Assembly (NCBI RefSeq): GCF_027857615.1
Contig: NZ_JAQIFT010000004.1
Coordinates: forward strand, 1-51,624
Source: Holtiella tumoricola
Lineage (GTDB): Bacteria; Bacillota; Clostridia; Lachnospirales; Cellulosilyticaceae
DNA: 51,624 nucleotides
Direction: 5' to 3'
The notes beneath the pieces were generated by a model that had not been told where the DNA came from, searched no databases, and saw nothing but the letters and a program-made list of their open reading frames with translations. Shown piece after piece: positions 34,191-43,219 of this stretch. The first letter of the stretch is position 1. The number at the start of each line of letters is the position of its first letter. The position numbers and the translations under genes were made by a program.

Positions 34191-35660
34191 ATGCGTAAAG
34201 GGAAAAACTTTTTTGCCTATCTTTTGATAGTAATGCTCTGTATCCCAAGTTTTGTATATGGACAAAACACACGTGAGATGAATTACGCGTATGACTATTG
34301 GGGTAGAGTAATTGAAGATATTCCTTTCTTTGAACTGTATACAACGATAGATCAAGGAAGTATGGGAGATGTAAAAGTTTCAAGTATGGATGATGTAACG
34401 GTATCAGGCGACAGAATCTATATTGTTGATAGCGTAGAATCTAGAGTAAATGTATTTAATCCAGATTTAGAGCTTATCACTTCTATTAAAGTAGTACGTA
34501 ATGCAGAAGGAAAAATTGCAGTTGACGAAAAAACAAAAAAACAAATTGTACTTAATGCACCAGAAGGTGTATTCGTACATGAACCAGAAGAAGAGATTTA
34601 TATTGCTGATACTGGTAACCAAAGAATTGTTGTCTTAAATGAAAAAGACTTTTCACTTAAGAAAATTATTAATCAACCAACAAATATGGTTGGACAAACT
34701 GTATTTAAACCTTCAAAGATTGCAGTAGATAGAATCAATAGAATCTATGTAGTTGTACAATCAGGATTTGAAGGGATTATTGAACTTAACCAAGATGGTG
34801 AGTTTGTAAGATACTTTGGGGTTAACAAACCAAAAGTAAATTTACTTGATTACTTCTGGAGACAACAAGCATCTGAAGAACAAAAAGCTAAAATGCAAAA
34901 AGTTTTAGCGCCATCATTCAACAATATCGAAATTGATGATGAAGGTTTTATTTATGCAACAACACAAGATAGTAGTGCACAAGATGCAGTATTTAGATTT
35001 AACCCAAAAGGGGAAAATGTACTTCGTGAAAATGGATTCTGGAAAGTACGTGGTGATTTAAATACAGATCCAACATCAACATCAGTAGCACGTATTAGTA
35101 AATTTACAGATATTGCGCTTACTGACTATGGTACATATGCAGTACTAGATAAAGAAAAAGGACGTATCTTCATTTATAACTTTGATGGAGAACTTATGAA
35201 CATCTTTGGTGGTAAAGGTTACATGAAAGGTGAATTTGCAGATCCTTCTTCTATTGCATGGCTTGGAGAAAAGCTTGTTATAACAGATAAACAAATGAAA
35301 GCAGCGTATGTTTATGCGCCAACTGAATTTGGTAAATTAGCGCTTAGTGCTTCAGAAGCTTACTTTAATGGTGAGTGGGACAAAGCAACAGAACTTTTAT
35401 TAAATGCTGTTGCAATCAATGGTAACTATGAAATGGCTTATTCAACCATCGGTAAATCCTATCTGATGAAAGAAGATTATGAAACAGCTATGTATTACTT
35501 TAAACTTGGAGACAACCAAGAATACTATTCTAAAGCATTTAATGGCTACAGAAGTATTTGGATTAAAGATCATTTTGGTTGGATTTTTGCTACATTTGTA
35601 TTAGTGATAGGCGGGGTAATCTTCTCTGAATGGCGCTATTATAAAAAGCAGAAAATGTAA
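34191..35660 (+). CDS. Secreted beta-propeller (NHL-like) and TPR protein with C-terminal membrane anchor
   Basis: A 489-residue envelope protein. The signal peptide spans residues 1-24 (FFAYLLIVMLCIPSFVYG). NHL-like propeller repeats follow over about 55-390 (GDRIYIVDSVESRVNVFNPD, EEIYIADTGNQRIVVLNE, IYATTQ, YGTYAVLDKEKGRIFIYN). Then come two TPR-like helical pairs (about 395-455) and a membrane helix near the end (about 465-482), followed by basic residues. It thus displays a propeller and TPR outside the membrane. It lies between the two permease pairs with Yip1 and DUF5696 proteins, so it is probably a transport-complex accessory. The ATG at 34191 is preferred because GGGGGTGAG lies six bases before it; an earlier ATG at 34176 has none. 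Confidence 0.78.
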   Translation: MRKGKNFFAYLLIVMLCIPSFVYGQNTREMNYAYDYWGRVIEDIPFFELYTTIDQGSMGDVKVSSMDDVTVSGDRIYIVDSVESRVNVFNPDLELITSIKVVRNAEGKIAVDEKTKKQIVLNAPEGVFVHEPEEEIYIADTGNQRIVVLNEKDFSLKKIINQPTNMVGQTVFKPSKIAVDRINRIYVVVQSGFEGIIELNQDGEFVRYFGVNKPKVNLLDYFWRQQASEEQKAKMQKVLAPSFNNIEIDDEGFIYATTQDSSAQDAVFRFNPKGENVLRENGFWKVRGDLNTDPTSTSVARISKFTDIALTDYGTYAVLDKEKGRIFIYNFDGELMNIFGGKGYMKGEFADPSSIAWLGEKLVITDKQMKAAYVYAPTEFGKLALSASEAYFNGEWDKATELLLNAVAINGNYEMAYSTIGKSYLMKEDYETAMYYFKLGDNQEYYSKAFNGYRSIWIKDHFGWIFATFVLVIGGVIFSEWRYYKKQKM

Positions 35661-35673
35661 GGAGGGTGTAAAA

Positions 35674-36300
35674 ATGAATAAAGTTGTAGAAGAGCTTAAA
35701 TACCTAAAATATACGCTTTTTCACCCATTCGATGCTTTTTATGAAATTAAATGGCGTGGAAAAGGTAACATATGGCTTGCAACAGTTTTAATTTTAGCAT
35801 ATGGAATAGCAATGATTTTAAATAATCAATATACAGGATTTGTAGTTAATAGTTTCCCAGCGTATAAAATCAATAGTATTGCTACTTTTGTTTTAACAGT
35901 AGCACCATTACTTCTATTTATTGTAAGTAACTGGAGTGTATCTACTTTGTGTAATGGTAAAGGAAAAATCAAAGATCTTTACATGGTTATAGGATATGCG
36001 ATTTGCCCAATGCTTTTATTCCAAGTAGCTACAATTGCAATCAGTAACATTATTATTTTAGAGGAAGCAAGTTTACTCTTTGCTTTTAATGCAGTAGGAA
36101 TGTTATGGTTCTATTATTTAGTATTCTGTGGTGTTACAACTGTACATGAATATACAGCTAAAGAGAGTGTAATTACATTAATTACTACAGCAGTTGCTGC
36201 AATCGTTATTATTTTCATTAGTGTACTTTACTTCTCTTTAATGGAACAAGTTATTAGTTTTATATCAACATTAGGACAAGAATTTATTAGAAGGTGGTGA
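35674..36300 (+). CDS. Yip1-family membrane protein
   Basis: This 208-residue protein has five hydrophobic helices (starting near residues 30, 60, 100, 135 and 165). The N-terminus is the Yip1-like HPFDAFYEIKWRGKGN. Bacterial Yip1-domain proteins (PF04893) have no settled function. It sits 13 bp after the propeller gene and 4 bp before the DUF5696 gene, which strongly suggests a joint complex with the transporter. AGGAGG precedes the ATG. Confidence 0.75.
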   Translation: MNKVVEELKYLKYTLFHPFDAFYEIKWRGKGNIWLATVLILAYGIAMILNNQYTGFVVNSFPAYKINSIATFVLTVAPLLLFIVSNWSVSTLCNGKGKIKDLYMVIGYAICPMLLFQVATIAISNIIILEEASLLFAFNAVGMLWFYYLVFCGVTTVHEYTAKESVITLITTAVAAIVIIFISVLYFSLMEQVISFISTLGQEFIRRW

Positions 36301-36304
36301 GAGA

Positions 36305-38869
36305 ATGAATAAAAAGATACGTAATATTATTCTAGGGGTAGCAGTAGTAGTTTTAGTAGCAGGAACAGTTAAGGTCATTCCTCACCTAACACTTAAAGCA
36401 GCACAAGTTGCAAGTGTTGAACGAGAAGGGATAAAAGAGGTTAAAGGATCTATAGATATTAAAAAAGGCGAACTCTTAGTTGCAGAATCTGCAACTAAAG
36501 AGCTTCACTTAGATACTGATACACTTGATATTAGAGTAGCAGATAAAGTAAGTGGCAGAGAGTGGACAAGTAAAGTTGCAGCACCAAGTAATAACAAGGA
36601 TAAATCGATTTTAACGATCTCTTATTTAAGTGGAGATAATAAAAAGAACGAATGGGACGCTTTTGTAGACGTCATTGAACCAGGTAATTATAGTATTGAC
36701 CGAATTGAAGATGGGGTAAAACTTACTTTATACTTCGAAACTTCAACTAAAAAACCTGATCAGTTATTACCAAGTTATATTGAAAGTGAATATCTTAACT
36801 CAAGATTTTATGATGAAATAGAGAAGAAGGCCAAAGAAGGGGCTATCACTGATAAACAAGCTGCAAACTACAAAAACATTTTAAAGAAAGTCTATATGAA
36901 AGACTTAACAAAAGGTGGATTTAAAATTGTTGATGCCAAAGCTTTACCACCAAGTGCTGTAAAACAACTTAATGAAATGGTACAAATCATTGGTTATACA
37001 GAAGAAATGGTAAAAGCAGATAATGAGGCTGCTGGCTTAGATATTGAAATTCCACAAATTGCAAGCTTTAAAATTGTAGTAGATGTTACACTTGATGGAG
37101 AAGACTTAGTTATTAATGTACCAACTTCTGAGTGTACAAGTGGAAATGATTATTTCGAATTACAAAACATTGAAGCTTATGCTACTTTTGGACACGCATC
37201 TTCAGAAGATGTTAAAGATGGATATATCATGGTTCCTGATGGAGCTGGGGCATTATTTGAATTAAATTCTTACAATGCAGCATACCCACAATATTCAAGA
37301 CCAGTTTATGATAATACATACTATGATCAAATGTATCAAATGCCAACATTCAAAGAAAACATTCATATGCCAGTATTTGGTATGACTTATGGCAAAGATG
37401 AAAATGCTACGCATGGATTTATGGGGATTATTGAATCAGGAGCAGAACTCGCAACAGTTAATGTACGTCTGGGGACGAACGATATCTCTACAGGAGGAAG
37501 TGTAAACAACAAAGTTTACCCATCTGTAGATGTAATGCAATATTCAAGGGTTAAGCTGATGGGACCATATAGTGATAACGATAGTAGATACTTAGCATCT
37601 ACAGGTAAAATTGATATGGACTATACAGTACGTTATAAACTTTTCAATGACTCAGTAACCTATTTTGATATGGCAAATACCTATAAAGAATATTTAACTG
37701 AGAAACATGGTTTAACACAAAATTATGTAACTGAGCCAAAAATGTATATAGATATGCTTGGTGCACTTACTATTCCAGCACGTATTGCTGGGGTACCATA
37801 TGATAAAACCATTTCAATGACTACTTATGAACAAGCGCAAGCGATAGTGGAAGAGCTTAGCGATATGAATCTTGTTCTTAACTATGAAGGTGCGTTCTTT
37901 GGTGGAGAGAAAACAGGTCTTCAATCAAAAGCAAGCCTTGTAAAAGAAAATGGTAGTAAAAAAGAATTTGATGCATTAGTGCAAGCAGTAGAAGCTAGTA
38001 ATGATCAAATTTTCTTTGGAACAGACTTAATGACAATCAAAGATACAAGTTATCCATTTAGTGCAAAAGTGCATGGTCTTTATAACTATGATAGTAAACC
38101 AGTAGCAATTTATGATTACGATTACACAACAGGTAAATATTCACCAGAATTTGAACCTACTTATCGTATGCATCCAAAATTCTTTGGAGATATTGTTAAT
38201 CGTTTTGTAAAAGGTACAGAAGGAATTAATAACATTTCAGTTGGTGATGTACCAAATACTTATTATGCAAATTATAAAGAAGAAGAGATCTTAACACCTG
38301 TACAAGCAAATGTGATGATTGAAAATGGATTAGCTCAGTTAAGTGAGAATAAAGTATTAGCCTTTAACAATCCAAACATGAATACATTACCTTACTGTGA
38401 TTACGCAGTAAATATCTCAAGAGAGAGCAGTAACTATGGAACAATGTATTCAAGTATTCCATTTAGACAACTTGTAATGAATGGATTAGTAGAGTATACA
38501 ACGCTTAATGTGAATATGTCTAAAGAAAGTAAAGATTATTACTTATTACAAGCTTTAGAAGTAGGTAGTTATCCTAAATTTACAATAAGTGCAACAAACC
38601 AAGATGTATTAAAAGATTCACAATATAGAGAGTACTTAAGTGTAGATTACAACACACTTAAACCAGAGATGGAAGCACTTTATAGTGAATACAGTGAAGC
38701 ATTTAATACAATTGGTACAAGAGAAATTAAAAATCATAGAATGCTTGAAGCAGGTGCCTTTGAAACAGAGTATGCAAATGGTACAAAAGTGCTTGTAAAC
38801 TACAATCCATATCCAGTACAAGTTGAAGGACGTACAATTGATGCAGTAGGGTATGAGATTATTAAATAA
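36305..38869 (+). CDS. DUF5696-like membrane-anchored extracellular protein
   Basis: An 854-residue protein. One N-terminal helix (residues 8-24) acts as signal anchor, and the rest is predicted to be outside. Motifs that I associate with DUF5696 include RVADKVSGREWTSKV (near 78), GYIMVPDGAGALFELN (near 308) and FMGIIESGAELATV (near 375). The middle (about 480-720) has a barrel-like alternation. The family occurs next to oligosaccharide ABC transporters in Firmicutes, and its activity is unknown to me. A glycosidase-like fold or a receptor role are both possible. It is cotranscribed with the Yip1 gene (4-bp gap) and permease pair 2 (17-bp gap). Confidence 0.7.
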   Translation: MNKKIRNIILGVAVVVLVAGTVKVIPHLTLKAAQVASVEREGIKEVKGSIDIKKGELLVAESATKELHLDTDTLDIRVADKVSGREWTSKVAAPSNNKDKSILTISYLSGDNKKNEWDAFVDVIEPGNYSIDRIEDGVKLTLYFETSTKKPDQLLPSYIESEYLNSRFYDEIEKKAKEGAITDKQAANYKNILKKVYMKDLTKGGFKIVDAKALPPSAVKQLNEMVQIIGYTEEMVKADNEAAGLDIEIPQIASFKIVVDVTLDGEDLVINVPTSECTSGNDYFELQNIEAYATFGHASSEDVKDGYIMVPDGAGALFELNSYNAAYPQYSRPVYDNTYYDQMYQMPTFKENIHMPVFGMTYGKDENATHGFMGIIESGAELATVNVRLGTNDISTGGSVNNKVYPSVDVMQYSRVKLMGPYSDNDSRYLASTGKIDMDYTVRYKLFNDSVTYFDMANTYKEYLTEKHGLTQNYVTEPKMYIDMLGALTIPARIAGVPYDKTISMTTYEQAQAIVEELSDMNLVLNYEGAFFGGEKTGLQSKASLVKENGSKKEFDALVQAVEASNDQIFFGTDLMTIKDTSYPFSAKVHGLYNYDSKPVAIYDYDYTTGKYSPEFEPTYRMHPKFFGDIVNRFVKGTEGINNISVGDVPNTYYANYKEEEILTPVQANVMIENGLAQLSENKVLAFNNPNMNTLPYCDYAVNISRESSNYGTMYSSIPFRQLVMNGLVEYTTLNVNMSKESKDYYLLQALEVGSYPKFTISATNQDVLKDSQYREYLSVDYNTLKPEMEALYSEYSEAFNTIGTREIKNHRMLEAGAFETEYANGTKVLVNYNPYPVQVEGRTIDAVGYEIIK

Positions 38870-38886
38870 TTGAGGGAGGATATAAA

Positions 38887-39786
38887 ATGAGAGCACTAAA
38901 ATATTCAACAAAGAGAAAAATACACGGCTTTATTTTTATCTTGCCTTGGATAATCGGGTTTATTACATTCTTTGCAATACCTATTATTAACACAACAATT
39001 TATTCTTTTAACCATGTATCTGTAGGGGAAGCTGGAGGGATGAATTTAGCATTCTCAGGTATACAGAACTATATAGATCTATTTAAAACAGAAGTAACAA
39101 CAGAGAATACTCAAGTACTTAGACTACTTGTTGAAGAAAATCAAAAGATGTTAATCAATGTACCACTTACAGTAATCTTCTCCTTGTTCTTAGCATTAAT
39201 TATTAATGCTAAGTTCCCAGGAAGAGCTATTGTACGTATCATTTTCTTCTTACCAATTATTCTTGGATTAGATGTTGTAGTAAGCATGATGAGTATTGAT
39301 ACAGGTATGATGACACAAACAGCAACAACAGCAGTATTTGCTGAAACGTCTTTTGCGGAGTCTATACTGCAGTTTACTGGATTACCTCCGGAAGTTGTAG
39401 CCTTTATTCAAAGTACGATAACAGGTATTTTTACACTGATTACAAAATCAGGGGTACAAACTTTAATCTTCTTAGCGGGTCTTCAATCTATCAGCCCTGC
39501 TCTTTATGAAGTAGCAAAAATTGAAGGTGCAACGACATACGAAACATTCTGGAAGGTTACAATTCCTTCAACAGCAAACATTACATTTTTCGTAGCAATC
39601 TACACACTTGTTGAGCTATTCTTAAGCTCACCAGTAACAAAAGAAATTCATAACTTTGCTTTTATTAAGAGTAAAATTGGTGTAGGTTCTGCACTTTCTA
39701 TTATCTTTATTGTTAATGCAATTGTATTACTTGTATTTATTAGCTGGTTCTTGAAGAAGGTGGTGAAACTAGATTATGGCAAATAA
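38887..39786 (+). CDS. Carbohydrate ABC transporter permease (UgpA type), pair 2
   Basis: This 299-residue permease has six helices and the EAA loop LYEVAKIEGATTYETFWKVTIPS (about 210-232). It carries a longer periplasmic-side insert (residues about 128-185, TATTAVFAETSFAE and following) than the pair-1 permease. GAGGGAGG precedes the ATG. The 3' end overlaps the next gene by 11 bp. Confidence 0.9.
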   Translation: MRALKYSTKRKIHGFIFILPWIIGFITFFAIPIINTTIYSFNHVSVGEAGGMNLAFSGIQNYIDLFKTEVTTENTQVLRLLVEENQKMLINVPLTVIFSLFLALIINAKFPGRAIVRIIFFLPIILGLDVVVSMMSIDTGMMTQTATTAVFAETSFAESILQFTGLPPEVVAFIQSTITGIFTLITKSGVQTLIFLAGLQSISPALYEVAKIEGATTYETFWKVTIPSTANITFFVAIYTLVELFLSSPVTKEIHNFAFIKSKIGVGSALSIIFIVNAIVLLVFISWFLKKVVKLDYGK

Positions 39787-40810
39787 AGTAGTTAGTAACG
39801 ACAGATTTGTGAAAGCGAGAGAATTAAAAAGTGCAAAGATCCCATGGGATGGCTATCGTATTAAAAAAGAAGCTATGGGTATTGGGTACAAACTTTGCTT
39901 TTACTCACTTATACTAGGATTATGTTTTGTAATCCTTTATCCTATGTTAAAACTTTTCCCACTAGTTTTTGGAGAAATGGCTGACTTAGGTAACCCTGAC
40001 GTTATCTGGATTCCAAAAGAGTTCTCTCTTCTTAGTTTTAAGGCAGCCTTCAAGATTGCCTTAGGCGGAAGCTTTATGGGACTTATCATTTCACTTCTTT
40101 ACGCATTAAGTATGGCTGTAATTCAAGTATTTATGAGTGCAATGGCAGGGTACTCACTTGCTAGAATTGATTTCAAAGGTAGAAATATTATATTTGCTTT
40201 AGTAGTACTTACATTCTTAGTACCACCACAAGCATTATTAATCTCTCAATACCTTCACTTCAAACAATTTGATATCTTTGGCTTAATTACACTTATGAAT
40301 GGTTCAACAATAGACCTTATTAATAAACCATTTGTACTTTATATATTAGCCTTTTTAGGATTTGGGGTAAAACAAGGGCTCTTCATCTTCATTTTTAGAC
40401 AGTTCTTTATTACTATGCCAAATGAGTTTGAAGAAGCAGCTGTAATTGATGGTTGTGGTTTCTATCGTACATACTTTAAAATTATGTTCCCTAACGCAAT
40501 GCCTCCAATTATGACAGTTGGTGTTCTTTCATTCGTATGGAACTATGGGGATGTTTACTATACAAACTACTTCCATCCAGATGGACCATATTTAAGTGTT
40601 GTACTACAACGTCTATTCGGTGCAGAGCAAAGAGATAGAATTAACTCTATTCTTTTCGATCAGTTCAATGTATTCTTAACAAGCCAGCTTACATTTGATG
40701 CAACAAAGCAAGCGGCATTAATCATTTTCTTAATTCCGCTACTGATTGTATACTTCATCGTACAAAGAAACTTAGTAGAAAGTTTAGAGCGTTCAGGTAT
40801 CGTTGGATAA
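39776..40810 (+). CDS. Carbohydrate ABC transporter permease (UgpE type), pair 2
   Basis: This 344-residue permease carries the EAA loop FEEAAVIDGCGFYRTYFKIMFP and C-terminal NLVESLERSGIVG. It is longer than the pair-1 partner, mainly at the N-terminus (a cytoplasmic tail of about 45 residues) and around residues 270-310. It starts inside the preceding gene (AGGTGGTG upstream) and is the last gene of the operon, with a strong terminator 28 bp later. Two permease pairs and two binding proteins in one transcript suggest either two transporters or a fused system. Confidence 0.9.
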   Translation: MANKVVSNDRFVKARELKSAKIPWDGYRIKKEAMGIGYKLCFYSLILGLCFVILYPMLKLFPLVFGEMADLGNPDVIWIPKEFSLLSFKAAFKIALGGSFMGLIISLLYALSMAVIQVFMSAMAGYSLARIDFKGRNIIFALVVLTFLVPPQALLISQYLHFKQFDIFGLITLMNGSTIDLINKPFVLYILAFLGFGVKQGLFIFIFRQFFITMPNEFEEAAVIDGCGFYRTYFKIMFPNAMPPIMTVGVLSFVWNYGDVYYTNYFHPDGPYLSVVLQRLFGAEQRDRINSILFDQFNVFLTSQLTFDATKQAALIIFLIPLLIVYFIVQRNLVESLERSGIVG

Positions 40811-40838
40811 TGAGATACTAAGCAGCAGATAAAAAAAT

Positions 40839-40870
40839 GCCACAGACAATATAAGTCTGTGGCTTTTTTT
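40839..40870 (+). terminator. Terminator of the transport operon
   Basis: A perfect 9-bp stem (GCCACAGAC/GTCTGTGGC, 40839-40847 with 40855-40863) is followed by seven T. The T-run is also the start of a T7-AGTAAA motif (40864-40876), copy 2 of the word at 27225. Confidence 0.93.
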
Positions 40871-40883
40871 AGTAAAAAATAGC

Positions 40884-40913
40884 TTGTCAGACACTATATG
40901 AAAGTGGTATGAT
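40884..40913 (+). promoter_or_regulatory. Promoter of the LacI-type regulator
   Basis: TTGTCA (40884-40889), an 18-nt spacer and TATGAT (40908-40913). The leader is about 165 nt. T7-AGTAAA ends 8 bases upstream of the -35, consistent with autoregulation or a shared regulator. Confidence 0.65.
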
Positions 40914-41083
40914 TTCATAAACAGACCTCTTAGTTTAGAAGTTGTTATTTAGGGGCATAGCAGTCATTTACTTCTAATAAAAGAAGATAGAGTATGATAG
41001 ATGATAGCTATGGATCAAGCGTGGGATATATAATACGAGATATATGTGTAAAAATATAAGAATATGAAAATAAGGAGGAAAAT

Positions 41084-42085
41084 ATGGCTACAATTAAAGA
41101 AATAGCTGATAAAGCTGGAGTATCCATTACAACAGTCTCGAGAGTACTAAATTATGATGAGACACTTAATGTTTCAGAAGCAACAAAACAAAAAGTATTT
41201 GAAACCGCAGAGGAATTAAACTATACAACTTTACGTGTAAGAAAAAGTAAAAGTAACAAGTATACAATAGGTATTTTAAATTGGTATACACAAGAGCAAG
41301 AACTAAATGATCCTTACTACTTAGCTATTCGTTTAGCAGCGGAAAAGCGTTGTCAAGAAAGAGGGTATGCATATAAGACTATCGATAGTATTCAAAATAT
41401 TAGAGAATACAAAGATGTAGATGGTATTATAGGAATTGGTAAGTTTGGAGAAGATGAAATTGGTAAGTTAGAAGCTATTAGTAAAAATATTGTTATTGTT
41501 GACTATATTGAAGCTTATAATAAATATGATTGTGTGACAACAGATTATGAACATGGGACAATAGCAGCTCTTGGACATTTACAATCATTAGGGCATACAC
41601 ATATTGCATACATTGGTGGAGAAGAGGTTATCAACAATGGTACTAAAAAGATTGAAGATCCTCGTGAAAAAGCCTATATACAATATATGTTTACAAATTT
41701 AGAATATCATCCAGAGTGGGTATATAAGGGTAACTTTAGCTTACAAGATGGATACAAGCTTATGAAGGGCTTACTTGAAAAGGATGAAAGACCAACAGCT
41801 TGCTTTGTAGCAAGTGATACAATGGCTATAGGTGCTTACCGTGCTATTAATGAAAAAGGTCTTAATATACCAGATGATATTAGTATTGTAGGTTTCAATG
41901 ATATTCAAACAGCTCAATTTTTAAGTCCTGCACTTACAACAGTTAAGATTTATCCAGATGCAATGGGAGAAACAGGTATTCAGATTCTTATTGATGAGAT
42001 TGAAAAGGGAAGTAGCATCAGTAAGAAGATTATCGTTTCTAACAAACTCGTTATAAGAGAAAGTACAAAAAAAATAAGCAAATAA
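41084..42085 (+). CDS. LacI/GalR-family transcriptional regulator
   Basis: This 333-residue regulator has an N-terminal HTH (about 1-22, ATIKEIADKAGVSITTVSRVLN) and hinge helix. A periplasmic-binding-like effector domain follows (DGIIGIGKFG, SLGHTHIAYIGGEE, PTACFVASDTMAIGAYRAINEKG, ISIVGFNDI). It sits between the glycan transport operon and the GH84/mutarotase and galK-galT genes, so galactose or a related sugar is a plausible inducer. AAGGAGG lies before the ATG, and it has its own promoter and a shared terminator. The effector and targets are inferred. Confidence 0.93.
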   Translation: MATIKEIADKAGVSITTVSRVLNYDETLNVSEATKQKVFETAEELNYTTLRVRKSKSNKYTIGILNWYTQEQELNDPYYLAIRLAAEKRCQERGYAYKTIDSIQNIREYKDVDGIIGIGKFGEDEIGKLEAISKNIVIVDYIEAYNKYDCVTTDYEHGTIAALGHLQSLGHTHIAYIGGEEVINNGTKKIEDPREKAYIQYMFTNLEYHPEWVYKGNFSLQDGYKLMKGLLEKDERPTACFVASDTMAIGAYRAINEKGLNIPDDISIVGFNDIQTAQFLSPALTTVKIYPDAMGETGIQILIDEIEKGSSISKKIIVSNKLVIRESTKKISK

Positions 42086-42112
42086 CTTATAAAGTAAATA
42101 ATCTATAAAGTA

Positions 42113-42160
42113 AGAATGCCCCTAAAACATTAAGTAAATGTTTTAGGGGCATTCTTTTTG
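42113..42160. terminator. Bidirectional terminator between LacI-type and mutarotase genes
   Basis: A perfect 19-bp stem (42113-42131 with 42137-42155) has a 5-nt loop and a T-run on the plus strand. The convergent mutarotase gene ends at 42162. Confidence 0.92.
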
Positions 42161-42161
42161 A

Positions 42162-43199
42162 TTATCTAACAGTAAATTTATACTCTGTAGTAGAGTGTAA
42201 TACTTCACCTACTTTTAAAAGGCTATATTCTTTGAAACTTTCGTTATGGCCAATAGGTGGCTTTTGTGTTTCGAAGCAAATAGCACGGCGAGGAGAAGCA
42301 AGTGTATCATTATCTAGCATGTATGGATCTGCAAAGTTCATTGTATAAAGAACAAGAGCAGGCTCAGTTGTAGAAACTATCATTTGTCTTCCAGATACTT
42401 CATCGTAGAGACTAGCACACGCAGAAGTATTAGGTGTAAGAAGCCAAGGATGGTCGTAACCTCTTTGTGGATTCATAAATGGATCCTCAATATGTACGCC
42501 GATGGCACGAGGTGCATTGAAATCAAAAGTAGTATGTTCTTTTACATCTAGTACAGTACCAGTAGGAATATTATCATTATCTAATTCTAGAACTTGGTTA
42601 CTACTAACTTGTAGGATTTGTGGTGCAATATTTTGCTTCATATATCCTGATAAGTTGAAGTAAGAATGATTAGTAAGATTGACAACCGTATCTTTATCAG
42701 TTGTAGCACAGTAAGAAATTTCTAAAGCATTTTCGTTTGTAAGGGTATAAGTAAATTTTACATTTAAATTACCTGGATAACCTTCTTCCATATCAGCACT
42801 AGTATAAGAGAAGTGTACCCCTACTTTATTTTCTGCTTCAAAGGTTTCAATATCCCAAAGTTTTTTGTGGAAACCTTCCTTACCACCATGAAGTGTATGG
42901 ATGCCTTGAGTTGGTGTTAAAGGATAAACTTGCCCATCAATAGTCACTTGACCTTTGTGGATGCGACCAGCTGTACGTCCAATAACAGTACCAAAAAAAG
43001 AAGGATTTTCTAGATAATCTTCTAAGCTTTTGTAAGCAAGTATAATATTTTCAAATACACCATTACGGTCAGGTGCTGTAAGCTTTGTAATAGCACCACC
43101 AAAGTTTAAACATTCTAATTCCATACCTAAATCATTGGTAAGGTTGATCTTCTGTACTGAAAGTGTGCCTAGTTTAATCGTTTCTACATTAATTTTCAT
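42162..43199 (-). CDS. galM: Aldose 1-epimerase (galactose mutarotase)
   Basis: This 345-residue enzyme interconverts alpha and beta anomers of galactose or glucose so that galactokinase receives its substrate. Conserved positions are His104 (HTLHGG), catalytic His178 (NLTNHSYFNLSG) and the catalytic base Glu310 (CFETQKPP). RTAGRI (75-80) and the RGYDHPWLL block agree. Its start lies 20 bp after the end of the GH84 gene on the same strand, with GGAGGG upstream, so the two form an operon divergent from galK-galT. Confidence 0.93.
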   Translation of the reverse strand: MKINVETIKLGTLSVQKINLTNDLGMELECLNFGGAITKLTAPDRNGVFENIILAYKSLEDYLENPSFFGTVIGRTAGRIHKGQVTIDGQVYPLTPTQGIHTLHGGKEGFHKKLWDIETFEAENKVGVHFSYTSADMEEGYPGNLNVKFTYTLTNENALEISYCATTDKDTVVNLTNHSYFNLSGYMKQNIAPQILQVSSNQVLELDNDNIPTGTVLDVKEHTTFDFNAPRAIGVHIEDPFMNPQRGYDHPWLLTPNTSACASLYDEVSGRQMIVSTTEPALVLYTMNFADPYMLDNDTLASPRRAICFETQKPPIGHNESFKEYSLLKVGEVLHSTTEYKFTVR

Positions 43200-43219
43200 A
43201 TATGCCCTCCAGCCTTTTA

